Part shown: piece after piece, positions 18,042 to 26,116 of the stretch
Position numbering within the stretch: the stretch's first letter is position 1
How the letters are laid out: the number at the start of each line of letters is the position of its first letter
Origin: an uncultured Marinomonas sp.
GTDB lineage: Bacteria > Pseudomonadota > Gammaproteobacteria > Pseudomonadales > Marinomonadaceae
DNA: 64,000 bases
NCBI GenBank assembly: GCA_947493575.1
Contig: CANLRQ010000004.1
Coordinates: forward strand, 1-64,000
Direction: 5' to 3'
Notes under the pieces: generated by a model
Told to the model about the DNA's origin: nothing
Seen by the model: only the letters and a program-made list of their open reading frames with translations
Databases searched by the model: none
Program-made: the position numbers and the translations under genes

Positions 18042-18274
18042 ATCTTCAAAAGCCTATAGTTATTAAAACCACAAAGTATAAAGTTCCAAGCGATACGAAA
18101 CAAACAATTTAATAACCTAAAGTAATGAATCGAGCTCGAGTTATACCTTTGAAATTCTCATTTACACAATAAACTCACGCCTTTAATGCAAAAAAATCGT
18201 CTTTAGCTTTTCATCTTGCTCCGCTTCTTTTAACATCTTGCACTGTAATTATTAGGTGAGCTGAGGAGAGAAAT

Positions 18275-19792
18275 ATGACTGTAATTCGCGGAGATGATTT
18301 GATTGATAGCGTGGCAGACGCTTTACAATTTATTTCTTATTACCATCCAATTGATTTTGTTAACGCGGTTCACGAAGCCTATGAGCGTGAAGAGAGTCAA
18401 GCTGCAAAAGATTCTATGGCACAAATACTGATAAACTCTAAAATGTGTGCTGAAGGTAAGCGTCCTCTTTGTCAAGATACGGGGATCGTAACTGTTTTCT
18501 TGAAAGTCGGTATGAATGTTCAATGGGAAACAGAACAGAGTGTCGCTGATTTGGTAAATGAAGGTGTGCGTCGTGCTTATCAGCTACCTGATAATGTTTT
18601 GCGAGCTTCTATTTTAGCGGACCCAGCAGGGGCAAGAAAAAACACGAAAGATAACACGCCAGCGGTTATTCATATGGAAATTGTGCCAGGTGATACGGTA
18701 GAAGTTCATGTGGCAGCTAAAGGTGGTGGTTCAGAAAACAAATCCAAACTTGCCATGCTGAATCCTTCAGATAGCATTGTTGAATGGGTAAAGAAAACTG
18801 TACCAACTATGGGGGCAGGTTGGTGTCCACCGGGAATGCTTGGTATAGGTATTGGTGGTACTGCAGAAAAAGCCATGGTTATGGCAAAAGAGTCTCTAAT
18901 GGAGCCCATTGATATTCATGAATTGAAAGCAAGAGGCCCACATAATAAATTAGAAGAACTACGATTAGAGATTTTTGACGCGGTAAACAGCCTTGGTATT
19001 GGTGCTCAAGGTTTGGGTGGTTTGACAACAGTGCTTGATGTGAAAATCATGGATTATCCAACGCATGCGGCATCCTTGCCTGTTGCTATGATACCTAACT
19101 GTGCGGCAACTCGACATGCACACTTTGTATTAGATGGAAATGGCCCTGCTGATTTGGTTCCTCCATCTTTGGATGATTGGCCAGAAATTGCTTGGGAAGT
19201 AGGTGAAAGTGTTCGTCGTGTTAATTTGGACGATATAACGCCTGAAGCAGTAAAATCTTGGGAGCCGGGTGAAACAATCCTTTTGAACGGTAAAATGTTA
19301 ACTGGTCGTGATGCTGCTCATAAGAAAATGATTGAGATGCTGAAGAATGGTGAGCAACTTCCAGTAGATCTGAGTGGTCGATTTATTTACTACGTTGGAC
19401 CTGTTGATCCAGTTAGAGACGAAGCCGTTGGACCTGCTGGCCCGACTACATCGACACGGATGGATAAATTTACTCATACCATGCTGGCTGAAACAGGCTT
19501 GTTAGGAATGATAGGTAAAGCAGAGCGTGGCCCTACTGCAATTGAAGCAATTAAAGAATTTGGTGCTGTGTATTTAATGGCCGTTGGTGGAGCAGCGTAT
19601 CTTGTTTCAAAAGCCATTCAAAAAGCAGAGGTGGTTGCTTTTCCAGAATTAGGAATGGAAGCGATTTATGAATTTGATGTTGTGGATATGCCTGTAACTG
19701 TTGCTGTAGATAGTAAAGGAACATCTGTTCACATTACTGGGCCGGCGGAATGGAAAGCAAGAATTGAAGCTCAAACTCTAGAAATTAAGTGA
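18275..19792 (+). CDS. fumA: Fumarate hydratase, class I (iron-sulfur)
   Basis: The 505-residue enzyme is a fused alpha-beta class I fumarase that interconverts fumarate and malate in the TCA cycle. Cluster-ligand and active-site motifs are 'KRPLCQDTGIVTVFLKVG' in the N-terminal half, 'MGAGWCPPGMLGIGIGG', 'PNCAATRHAHFVLDGNGP', and the beta-part 'GPAGPTTSTRMDKFT'. A [4Fe-4S] cluster bound by three cysteines acts as Lewis acid, which makes these enzymes oxygen sensitive. GAGGAGAG precedes the ATG. A strong terminator follows at 19872. The symbol is assigned by class; fumB-type paralogues cannot be separated by sequence alone. Confidence 0.92.
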   Translation: MTVIRGDDLIDSVADALQFISYYHPIDFVNAVHEAYEREESQAAKDSMAQILINSKMCAEGKRPLCQDTGIVTVFLKVGMNVQWETEQSVADLVNEGVRRAYQLPDNVLRASILADPAGARKNTKDNTPAVIHMEIVPGDTVEVHVAAKGGGSENKSKLAMLNPSDSIVEWVKKTVPTMGAGWCPPGMLGIGIGGTAEKAMVMAKESLMEPIDIHELKARGPHNKLEELRLEIFDAVNSLGIGAQGLGGLTTVLDVKIMDYPTHAASLPVAMIPNCAATRHAHFVLDGNGPADLVPPSLDDWPEIAWEVGESVRRVNLDDITPEAVKSWEPGETILLNGKMLTGRDAAHKKMIEMLKNGEQLPVDLSGRFIYYVGPVDPVRDEAVGPAGPTTSTRMDKFTHTMLAETGLLGMIGKAERGPTAIEAIKEFGAVYLMAVGGAAYLVSKAIQKAEVVAFPELGMEAIYEFDVVDMPVTVAVDSKGTSVHITGPAEWKARIEAQTLEIK

Positions 19793-19871
19793 TTTGATGC
19801 TTTCAATGTAAAAAAGACGCTCCTGCGTAATGCTGTTCACTTAAGAGTTGAATTTAATTGAATAGCTCTAG

Positions 19872-19903
19872 AAAATCCGATTAACCATTCTTAATCGGAT
19901 TTT
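19872..19903 (+). terminator. Rho-independent terminator of the fumarase gene
   Basis: A 13-bp perfect stem (AAAATCCGATTAA, 19872-19884, with TTAATCGGATTTT, 19891-19903) closes the loop CCATTC. The downstream arm ends in TTTTT. It lies 80 bases after the fumarase stop. Confidence 0.85.
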
Positions 19904-19957
19904 TGTGTGTGTCTATACAACAGCTCCGATTTTTGTGTGTGTCTATACAACAGCTCC
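19898..19957 (+). repeat. 30-bp tandem duplication overlapping the fumarase terminator
   Basis: The unit starting GATTTTTGTGTGTGTC and ending ACAGCTCC occurs at 19898-19927 and again, identically, at 19928-19957. The first unit begins inside the downstream arm of the terminator stem. A recent slippage or unequal duplication is the simplest reading. Confidence 0.9.
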
Positions 19958-20067
19958 TATTCAGTATTGATGAACTTCACTCTTTTTCTAATCACTCAAC
20001 CCAAAACCCCAGATAGAGAATAGATTTGGGGTGAATAGATTCTGAAAGGCTCTTTTAAATCCGGCTA

Positions 20068-20275
20068 TTTTTCATAAGCCACGTTCAGCAACAAGCAAAG
20101 TAATACACAAAATATAAAAAACACGGAGTTTTTTAAGAATAACCTTCAGAGGGCGCAAAAACACACCGCGATATAAACAGGTATGTCGCCAATCTTGAAA
20201 AACCAAATTTTCTATAAATAAAGCGGCTGCCCATCAGACGGCTATAACCATGGCTGAGACACTGTGTAACCGATT
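20068..20275 (+). repeat. Decayed dispersed repeat C, copy 2
   Basis: This matches 131-368 in the same orientation through 'ataagccac', 'taaccttca', 'acaccgcgatata', 'gccaatcttgaaaaa' and 'ctataaataaagcggc'. It occupies much of the roughly 620-base gap between fumarase and the glyoxalase gene. No open frame is shared with copy 1. A decayed element or structured RNA block are both possible. Confidence 0.6.
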
Positions 20276-20377
20276 AGTAGTTTTAAGCAACTTAGAAAAG
20301 AACGCCTGTTGTACCCGGTGACGAAGATGACTTTATTCCTCTACCTTAATCTTAGAGTGCATAGAAAGTGAAAGCAA

Positions 20378-20401
20378 TAGCACCCTAAGTTAAGGGTGCT
20401 A
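20378..20401 (-). terminator. Terminator candidate of the glyoxalase gene
   Basis: TAGCACCCT (20378-20386) pairs with AGGGTGCTA (20393-20401) over a six-base loop, 11 bases beyond the stop of the minus-strand gloA. The following T-run is short, so confidence is moderate. Confidence 0.6.
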
Positions 20402-20411
20402 ATTTACGGTG

Positions 20412-20834
20412 TTACCAGCTGCCCGTGTTTTCCATGGATGCCCAAGGCTCTTGAGACTCTAAGCGATCTCCTTTTTGTAACAACTCAATAGATATGCCAT
20501 TTGGATCTTTAATAAAAGCCATGTGCCCATCACGTGGTGGTCTTAATATGGTGACACCTTGATCGCTTAATGTTTGACATACTTGGTAAATGTCATCTAC
20601 TTCAAAGGCAAGGTGACCAAATTGATCGCCATTGCCGTATTCTTTATGGTCCCAGTTGTGAGTGAGCTCTACTTCTGGGGCACCTGCTTCTGCCGCATAA
20701 TAAATAAGAGAAAAGCGCCCAGCTTCACTGTCGTACTGACGTGTTTTAATTAAACCTAGACCTTCAGTGTAAAAGGTGTGGCTTGCTTCTGGAACGTTGG
20801 TGCGGATCATTGCGTGTAGGTAACGAATAGACAT
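20412..20834 (-). CDS. gloA: Lactoylglutathione lyase (glyoxalase I)
   Basis: The 140-residue vicinal-oxygen-chelate enzyme converts the methylglyoxal-glutathione hemithioacetal to S-lactoylglutathione. Metal-ligand positions are visible: His in 'RYLHAMIRT', Glu in 'EVELTHNWDH', His in 'FGHLAFEVDD', and Glu in 'GISIELLQKG'. I chose the start at 20834 because GGAGAG lies five bases before that ATG; an upstream in-frame ATG adds four residues and overlaps the ribosome binding site. The gene appears monocistronic with its own terminator. Confidence 0.92.
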   Translation of the reverse strand: MSIRYLHAMIRTNVPEASHTFYTEGLGLIKTRQYDSEAGRFSLIYYAAEAGAPEVELTHNWDHKEYGNGDQFGHLAFEVDDIYQVCQTLSDQGVTILRPPRDGHMAFIKDPNGISIELLQKGDRLESQEPWASMENTGSW

Positions 20835-21029
20835 AGTTCTCTCCATAGTGTGTATGTCGTTGATGGTAGCGCATTTTTGAAGAAAGCTGAATTTAGGAAA
20901 AGGGAAAAAGTATGGTTATTTTGTCTGTTCGAGGGCTGTTTATGATTTTCAATACTATTATTTTTAAGGATAGGATTTTCAATGCAATGGTGCATTTTCG
21001 GTTGCTGAGAAACAGTCGCTTAGAGTGAG

Positions 21030-21356
21030 TTATTCGTCTTCCCATACCCAGCGAATTGGGTCCCCAAAATCATCGTAGATAATCTTTCTTTTTGGACCAC
21101 TTTGAGTTTTTGTTTTGGTCGCTTTTACATTTTTTTGCTGTCTACGTTGCTCTAATGTTGCCACAACGTAATTCAATGGTGTTCTTGTTTGTTTTGGCCC
21201 AGTAAATCCAACATGGCTCGTGTTATACTTCCCGTCCACTAACCCAGACTCACCCATGTTAGCTTGAGTGATTTTTCCCTTAGCTTTTAAGAATTCTTCG
21301 ACTTGAGAGTTGATCTCAGCGCGAGTTTCTCTTTTGGTTGTTGGAAGTTTTGTCAT
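21030..21356 (-). CDS. Small basic protein of unknown function
   Basis: The 108-residue protein has no signal peptide or membrane segment. Its N-terminus is 'MTKLPTTKRETRAEINSQVE' followed by 'FLKAKGKITQANMGESG'. The middle is basic and glutamine-rich ('TLEQRRQQKNVKATKTKTQ'), and it ends with an acidic aromatic tail 'DDFGDPIRWVWEDE'. The conserved-looking 'KGKIT' phrase recurs in uncharacterised gammaproteobacterial proteins, but I cannot assign a named family. It is transcribed away from ndpA. A nucleic-acid or RNA-polymerase-associated role is only a guess from the charge distribution. Confidence 0.6.
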   Translation of the reverse strand: MTKLPTTKRETRAEINSQVEEFLKAKGKITQANMGESGLVDGKYNTSHVGFTGPKQTRTPLNYVVATLEQRRQQKNVKATKTKTQSGPKRKIIYDDFGDPIRWVWEDE

Positions 21357-21465
21357 AATGCATCAATAAAGTATTTAATAGTTAATGTTTTGGGTCAACG
21401 TTCTACAATACAGCAAGATTTATATGATTTGTACATATTTTATTCGATTTTTTTAGGGGAACCCA

Positions 21466-22485
21466 ATGTCAATTGCAAACTTAATTGTACATGAAGTACA
21501 AAAAAACGCAGGTTCAGATAAAGCTGTTCTGGTTGCGAGGCCCACAGAAAACGCAGTGGATGCACAAGCGGAGGTGTTGGCAGAACAAGTTGGGAGCTTG
21601 TTTAATCGCTCGGGAATGAATACGGGACAATTTTCTAACCCTAATGGCAGTGAAACAGGGGCGAAACTGCCTAAACTATTAACTCAGTTTTATGGCGAAA
21701 ACGGCTTTAATGATTTTGCGGCGTTTTCAAAGGCATGTGCTTCTGATTTTGTTACTTGCATTGGCGATGTTGAAGAAGCAGAGGGTGGGCTTTTGTGGTT
21801 CAACCATTACGAATTGCATGATACCCATTTCCTTTTTATTGTGCTGTTAAAACGTAAGCAAGGCATGATTCTAAATGCGGACTTAAGTTTGGCTCAAATC
21901 GAGCAGATAGAATTAGAAAAGCTGCATATGGCTATGCGAATTAACTTGTCCGCATGGGCGGAGCAAGATGAAAGCCGTTATATTTCTTTTCGTTTTGGGC
22001 GAGCTTCAAAAGTGGAAAGTGATTACTTTACCCGCTTTATCGGATGTGATGAACCAAAAGTAACAGCGAAAGAAACCCGCAAGCTGGTGGATGTAACGGC
22101 GGCGTATTGCGAAATGAAGTCTTTACCAACACCCCAAGCAAATGAACTGAAACGGGTTGTGGCAGAACATTGTTTAGAAAAAGCGGAAGAAAACGAGCGT
22201 ATCAATTTGACTGAAGTGGCGAAAGAAGTTGAAGAGCGTTTTTCTCCAGATGAAGCGGGTTTGTTTATGGAGATTGCCGAATCGGAAAGCTTTGCTTTGG
22301 ATCGAGATATGTTTGTTGAAAAAGCAGCATTAAAAAAACTAACTCGTTATTCTGGTAGTACTAGAGCGCTTACTTTAAGTTTTGACAGTGCGTTGTTGGG
22401 GGAGTCAATCCGTTTTGATGAAGCCACTAACAGTCTAGTGATTAATGATTTGCCTAAAACCTTGCTTAAGCAATTGAAGAAATAA
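21466..22485 (+). CDS. ndpA: Nucleoid-associated protein NdpA (YejK)
   Basis: The 339-residue protein matches the 37-kDa nucleoid-associated family (NdpA/YejK, PF04245) along its length. Examples are 'IANLIVHEVQKNA', 'LPKLLTQFYGENGFNDFAAFSK', 'GGLLWFNHYELHD', 'FLFIVLLKRKQGMILNADL' and 'SRYISFRFGRASKVESDYF'. It binds DNA and is found in the spermidine-nucleoid fraction; the detailed role is unclear. AGGGGAAC precedes the ATG. A hairpin terminator and a family A element follow it. Confidence 0.93.
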   Translation: MSIANLIVHEVQKNAGSDKAVLVARPTENAVDAQAEVLAEQVGSLFNRSGMNTGQFSNPNGSETGAKLPKLLTQFYGENGFNDFAAFSKACASDFVTCIGDVEEAEGGLLWFNHYELHDTHFLFIVLLKRKQGMILNADLSLAQIEQIELEKLHMAMRINLSAWAEQDESRYISFRFGRASKVESDYFTRFIGCDEPKVTAKETRKLVDVTAAYCEMKSLPTPQANELKRVVAEHCLEKAEENERINLTEVAKEVEERFSPDEAGLFMEIAESESFALDRDMFVEKAALKKLTRYSGSTRALTLSFDSALLGESIRFDEATNSLVINDLPKTLLKQLKK

Positions 22486-22502
22486 TTCATCTTGCCAAAT
22501 AG

Positions 22503-22531
22503 AACGGCTCAATAGCGCTGTGAGAGCCGTT
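22503..22531 (+). terminator. Terminator candidate of ndpA
   Basis: AACGGCTC (22503-22510) pairs with GAGCCGTT (22524-22531) over a 13-base loop, followed by TT. It lies 18 bases past the ndpA stop. Confidence 0.6.
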
Positions 22532-22559
22532 TTAAGTCGTTCTATTTACACATGTTTAA

Positions 22560-22711
22560 GAGACTTATGCTGGCTAATACGCTTGCTAATACTTGGTTAA
22601 AAAGACTCAAAATGTTCGTTTATAATTCATAAACTCCGCTTTTTCGTTTGTTTTTATCTCGTCTATTTTTGCTTCGTTTTATCATCTCTCATGATTTCGT
22701 GCAAAGGTCCC
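22560..22711. repeat. Family A palindromic element, 152-bp long copy
   Basis: The termini are GAGACTTATGC at 22560 and the inverse of GGGACCTTTGCACGA at 22711. The interior holds 'ttgctaatacttggttaaaaagactcaaaa' type sequence shared in pieces with the copies at 41349, 47561 and 57811. The flanks TTTAA (22555-22559) and TATAA (22712-22716) match at four of five positions, like a target duplication. The right terminus contributes the final G of the neighbouring gene's TAG stop. Confidence 0.8.
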
Positions 22712-23346
22712 TATAAATTCAGTAATGTTTCCAACTCTTCCATAGAATCAAATGTTAATACTGCGCCTGCATTTAACTGGGCTTCTTTATCCATGGATGC
22801 GCTGTACGCGTATACCGTCATACCTGCGCTAACGGCCGCCGTAATGCCTGCTACCGAATCTTCAATTGCAATACAATGTTTAGGTTCAATGTTTAGAGCT
22901 TCAGCCGCTTTTAAATAGAGGTCTGGACTTGGTTTTGGGTTCTCAACATCTTCAACACAAAAACGGACTTTAAACGTGTCTATTAATCCTATTTTGGTAA
23001 GTTTGAATTTGAGTGATTCGGTTCTTGAGTTGGTTGCCATGGCGAAAGGGTGTTTGATCTTCTTGAGTAAGTCTACTACGCCAGGAATCGGTGTTATATT
23101 TTCCTTCATTGCTGCTTTGAAACGGTTTTGAACAGCCTCACTAAAACCTTCCGGCACAGGGGCTTTAAGTAATTCAGCAATGGTTTTCAAATTTTCGGTT
23201 GCGGCATATCCACTGAAATAATGGTCCATTTCTTTATGTGTAAGGTGGAGTCCTAATTTAGCAAGCTCGTCTTGGAAAATTTCGTTGATCATATTTTCAG
23301 TATCGACAATAACACCATCGCAGTCGAAGATTATGGCTTCGTACAT
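22711..23346 (-). CDS. HAD phosphatase, beta-phosphoglucomutase-like
   Basis: The 211-residue protein has HAD motif I 'IIFDCDGVIVDTENM', motif II 'FAMATNSRTESLKFKL', the motif III region 'NPKPSPDLYLKAAEALN', and motif IV 'CIAIEDSVAGITAAVSAGM'. The four-helix cap and 'DGVIVDTE' start place it with beta-phosphoglucomutase, Gph and YniC-like sugar-phosphate phosphatases. The substrate is not determined. Its TAG stop is split between target DNA and the terminus of the adjoining family A element, so the element inserted exactly at the gene's end. It is monocistronic. Confidence 0.88.
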   Translation of the reverse strand: MYEAIIFDCDGVIVDTENMINEIFQDELAKLGLHLTHKEMDHYFSGYAATENLKTIAELLKAPVPEGFSEAVQNRFKAAMKENITPIPGVVDLLKKIKHPFAMATNSRTESLKFKLTKIGLIDTFKVRFCVEDVENPKPSPDLYLKAAEALNIEPKHCIAIEDSVAGITAAVSAGMTVYAYSASMDKEAQLNAGAVLTFDSMEELETLLNL

Positions 23347-23696
23347 AATACAGTCTCTTAAATTACAAATTGGGCAAGTGAATATTAGCGACTTTATGTT
23401 ACGTTATTCGTACTTAGAGTTGGAGCAAATCTTGTTTCTTTTTTTCAAATTGACAATGTGCGGTATTAATAGAGTTAGGGGTACGTAGGTTGTTTTTGGT
23501 TATGTAGTTAAGGATGAAATGAAAGTTTATAAAGCAAGAATAAAAAGAAGTAATTAGAAAAGAAGTAATTAGAATAGTTATTTAGCTCTGTTTAATGAGG
23601 TTGCTTTGTCGGGCTGTTGTGGTAAGTCGTGGAAGGGAAAGGCAGTTGAAAAAGGGTTAATTATTTTTTTTACCCCATCAATCCTGTTTTTATCGC
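23347..23696. other. 350-base gap without a recognisable gene
   Basis: I see no coding frame here. The only structure is a 15-bp direct tandem repeat (AAAGAAGTAATTAGA) at 23544-23558 and 23559-23573. The divergent promoter of the HAD gene presumably lies at the left end. Confidence 0.6.
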
Positions 23697-23885
23697 TTAA
23701 AACTGCGTAGTAAAGCGATTTCTAACTGTGTTTTCACTTGCAGCTGCACGTGCAGAAACTAACCAAACAATAACCGTTTTACTTTGACGTACTAGAAAAC
23801 GATAAACTTTTTTCGTGTTTTTGAATTCTGTTCCGTCATAGCCCCAGTTAGCTAATAGTGCGTCGTATTTTTCTTGAGTATCCAT
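23697..23885 (-). CDS. Small conserved-looking protein, function unknown
   Basis: The 62-residue frame is preceded by AGGAGCTCAAC, a good ribosome binding site seven bases before its ATG, which is the main support for it being real. The sequence 'QEKYDALLANWGYDGTEFKN' then 'KKVYRFLVRQSKTVIVWLVSA' contains one moderately hydrophobic stretch near residues 34-47 and a basic C-terminus. No family is recognised. It is isolated between two gene-free gaps. Confidence 0.55.
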   Translation of the reverse strand: MDTQEKYDALLANWGYDGTEFKNTKKVYRFLVRQSKTVIVWLVSARAAASENTVRNRFTTQF

Positions 23886-24228
23886 GTTGAGCTCCTATAA
23901 ATATTAAGTTTGTTGTTTTATTACAACAATTCCATCTTATTCAAGAATGGTTTAGCCTACAAACGATGCTTTTTCACATAAATGATGAATTTTTTTCACC
24001 TATCTGTTGCCGATTTTTTTGAAGTTGTTGTTTTTGTTTGTTATTCATTGAGAGGACGCTTGTTGATAGTTGTTGACTCATTCGGTATGGTTGCGACTAT
24101 TTTTTATTCTTAGCCCTTATTTTTGAAATTAGTGACTTTTGAGCTATGGCGTTTAAGCTTGTTAAAGTAAGTGGAATCTAAGTGGTTTTTTATACTATTT
24201 GTAGCGTAAGAGAGATGTAACCTTCTAT
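23886..24228. other. 343-base AT-rich gap without a recognisable gene
   Basis: This separates two divergent small genes and presumably carries both promoters. I see no open frame, strong hairpin or repeat match in it. Confidence 0.6.
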
Positions 24229-24705
24229 ATGCAATACTCCGATTTTAATGCGTTTAAAAAGGCGTGGGCCTTTAAACGTGATGATCCTAAAATACCTTCT
24301 GATGACTTGACTGAAATACGTGTTTTATCTGTGGAATTTGCGAATAACATTTGGCGTGATTATGTTAGCCAAGATCATTTACATCCAGATCATTTTACCG
24401 ATGATGATTGGTTGAATATTGATGCTCATCAGGGAGAAAGTGTTCATTGGGAGAACTGTTGGGATTCTGATAGCCCTGAATTGCCAGAAGAAGTTTTGCA
24501 GCACATTAATCATTGGGGGAATGAAACTAAGGTGTTGTTTTGTTATCACAGTGATGAAGTCATTGAAACTTCATGGGGCGTGTTTCGTCGCAACTGGAAA
24601 AACTTTTTGTTTTTCGATAATGGCCCAATTTTATTTGGTAAAAAGAAAAAACAAGCTGTGCAGTTTTTTGGTAATGGCCAGTGCCGTCTTTTGATGCGCA
24701 GTTAA
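24229..24705 (+). CDS. DUF2947 family protein
   Basis: The 158-residue acidic, tryptophan-rich protein resembles DUF2947. Patterns are 'FKKAWAFKRDDPKIPSDDL', 'RVLSVEFANNIWRDYVS' and 'VLFCYHSDEVIETSWGVFRR', then 'FLFFDNGPILFGKKKKQAV' and a terminal 'GQCRLLMR'. It lacks signal or membrane segments, so it is probably cytoplasmic. No biochemical role is known. It stands alone and is followed by a partial family A element. Confidence 0.75.
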   Translation: MQYSDFNAFKKAWAFKRDDPKIPSDDLTEIRVLSVEFANNIWRDYVSQDHLHPDHFTDDDWLNIDAHQGESVHWENCWDSDSPELPEEVLQHINHWGNETKVLFCYHSDEVIETSWGVFRRNWKNFLFFDNGPILFGKKKKQAVQFFGNGQCRLLMRS

Positions 24706-24717
24706 ATGTGTATTTTT

Positions 24718-24775
24718 GCCTCGTCTTATTCTTATTTTTGTAGTTAGTCGCTCATGACTTCGTGCAAAGTTCCCC
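24718..24775. repeat. Family A element fragment (one terminus)
   Basis: The right end 'cgctcatgacttcgtgcaaag' and the preceding 'ctcgtcttatt' match the right parts of the copies at 22560 and 62016. The terminus here reads AAAGTTCCC. No left terminus is visible, so it is a truncated copy. The rest of 24776-25049 holds no recognisable gene. Confidence 0.65.
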
Positions 24776-25049
24776 AGGGGAAGTTTTTCTATGGTGTGTT
24801 TTAAGTGTTTACACTTTGGCACAATAGTTTACTTTGAATGGCTTGAAATGGGGCTTGAGTAGATGCTTGGTTTATTTGAAAGTAGGTGCAAATTTAACGA
24901 ACATTTACTCTTAAATGGTGCTCGATTGGTAGGAAGGCTGACTAATTATGCAAATAACAAGGAATCAAAGTTAAACCATAGCGCTAGTGCTTTCCAGAGC
25001 AACATTCGAGGTATATTGTTGAGTTATTCTTATTAATGATGAGTGGAAA

Positions 25050-25802
25050 ATGAGTCGATATATCTCACCAATTTTATATATATTGCTACTATTACTTGGA
25101 TGTTTAATCTTTGTTGCGATAGCGGGTGTAAGAGTTGGTTTTTTTGAACCTGAAACTGGGTTCGCTTTACTAACGAAAAGCGTAATTGCATCTATTATTC
25201 TTTCAATAGTTGCTTTTGTGTCTGTATTTCGTTGTCCTTGCGAAAAAGGATCAAATAATAAGCTGGTTTTTTGTAGCGCAGCCTTTTTGCCTTTGGTCTA
25301 TGGTTTGTTTTGGCTAGGTTTTTATTTTTCTAAATCCAGTTGTCCTGAAATTAGCGATATTACAACAGACATTGAAACGCCTCCAAGTTACATTCAAATT
25401 CCTTTAGTTCGTCGATCTACTGAAAACTCCACTTTTTATGATGTGAAATCGATTCGAGTACAGCTTGAGCATTACCCTGATATTAAACCTGCATTCTCGC
25501 TTTTAAGTGAAGACGAAGTCTTTGAAGAAACCTTGTCCTTAGTGAATGAAAAAGGCTGGGAAATTGTTGCAACTTACCCTGAAGCGGGTGTTATAGAAGC
25601 AACAGCACGTACTCCTGTATTTGGTTTTAGGGACGATGTGGTATTTCGTATTCGTCAAGAAAAAGAGTTGTCTCGTGTTGATATGCGTTCTAGTTCACGG
25701 GTAGGAACAGCTGATTGGGGGATGAATGCAAATCGTATTGAAGACTTTATGCTCAACCTTGAGACACAATTGCATGACAGAGTTGAAAACCCTACTCAAT
25801 AG
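25050..25802 (+). CDS. DUF1499 membrane protein
   Basis: The 250-residue protein has three predicted membrane helices near residues 5-28, 42-62 and 72-92. A conserved domain follows in 'LEHYPDIKPAFSLLSEDEVF' and 'EKGWEIVATYPEAGVIEATA', and 'FGFRDDVVFRIRQ' with 'VDMRSSSRVGTADWGMNANR' is the DUF1499 core. The DUF1499 domain would face the periplasm or cytoplasmic side of the membrane. Function is unknown. The nearest genes point away, so it appears monocistronic. Confidence 0.85.
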   Translation: MSRYISPILYILLLLLGCLIFVAIAGVRVGFFEPETGFALLTKSVIASIILSIVAFVSVFRCPCEKGSNNKLVFCSAAFLPLVYGLFWLGFYFSKSSCPEISDITTDIETPPSYIQIPLVRRSTENSTFYDVKSIRVQLEHYPDIKPAFSLLSEDEVFEETLSLVNEKGWEIVATYPEAGVIEATARTPVFGFRDDVVFRIRQEKELSRVDMRSSSRVGTADWGMNANRIEDFMLNLETQLHDRVENPTQ

Positions 25803-25847
25803 ACTGTTTTAAATAGGGAAAGGTTTTTTACACAGCAAACGAAAATC

Positions 25848-26078
25848 TTGCAAGATCGTGCAATTAATAAATTTTGTGCGGTAGGTGTAGATGTTAGTGT
25901 GGTTAAAGTGTTTTGTGAAAATATGGCGGCGAACTTTCTGTATGTTTTATTAAATGAATTGGCCTGCTCTGAATTTTCGGTGCAACATGCGAAGCAACGT
26001 TTATCGGATCTTAATAAACCTTTTTCCATATCTTTTAAAAGTGCTTTATTGCAGAAGCAAGCCTCGTCCCGTAAGTGA
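25848..26078 (+). CDS. Doubtful small open frame
   Basis: A 76-residue frame opens at TTG and reads 'DRAINKFCAVGVDVSVVKVF' then 'CENMAANFLYVLLNELACSEF'. The composition is protein-like with an alternating hydrophobic pattern, and the same frame is open back to 25803. No ribosome binding site suits the TTG and no family is recognised. It may be a remnant of a longer gene. The remaining bases between the DUF1499 gene and radD hold nothing else. Confidence 0.25.
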   Translation: MQDRAINKFCAVGVDVSVVKVFCENMAANFLYVLLNELACSEFSVQHAKQRLSDLNKPFSISFKSALLQKQASSRK

Positions 26079-26116
26079 TTGTGTGGCTTGTTTAGTTGAT
26101 TCTCATTACATCGATT

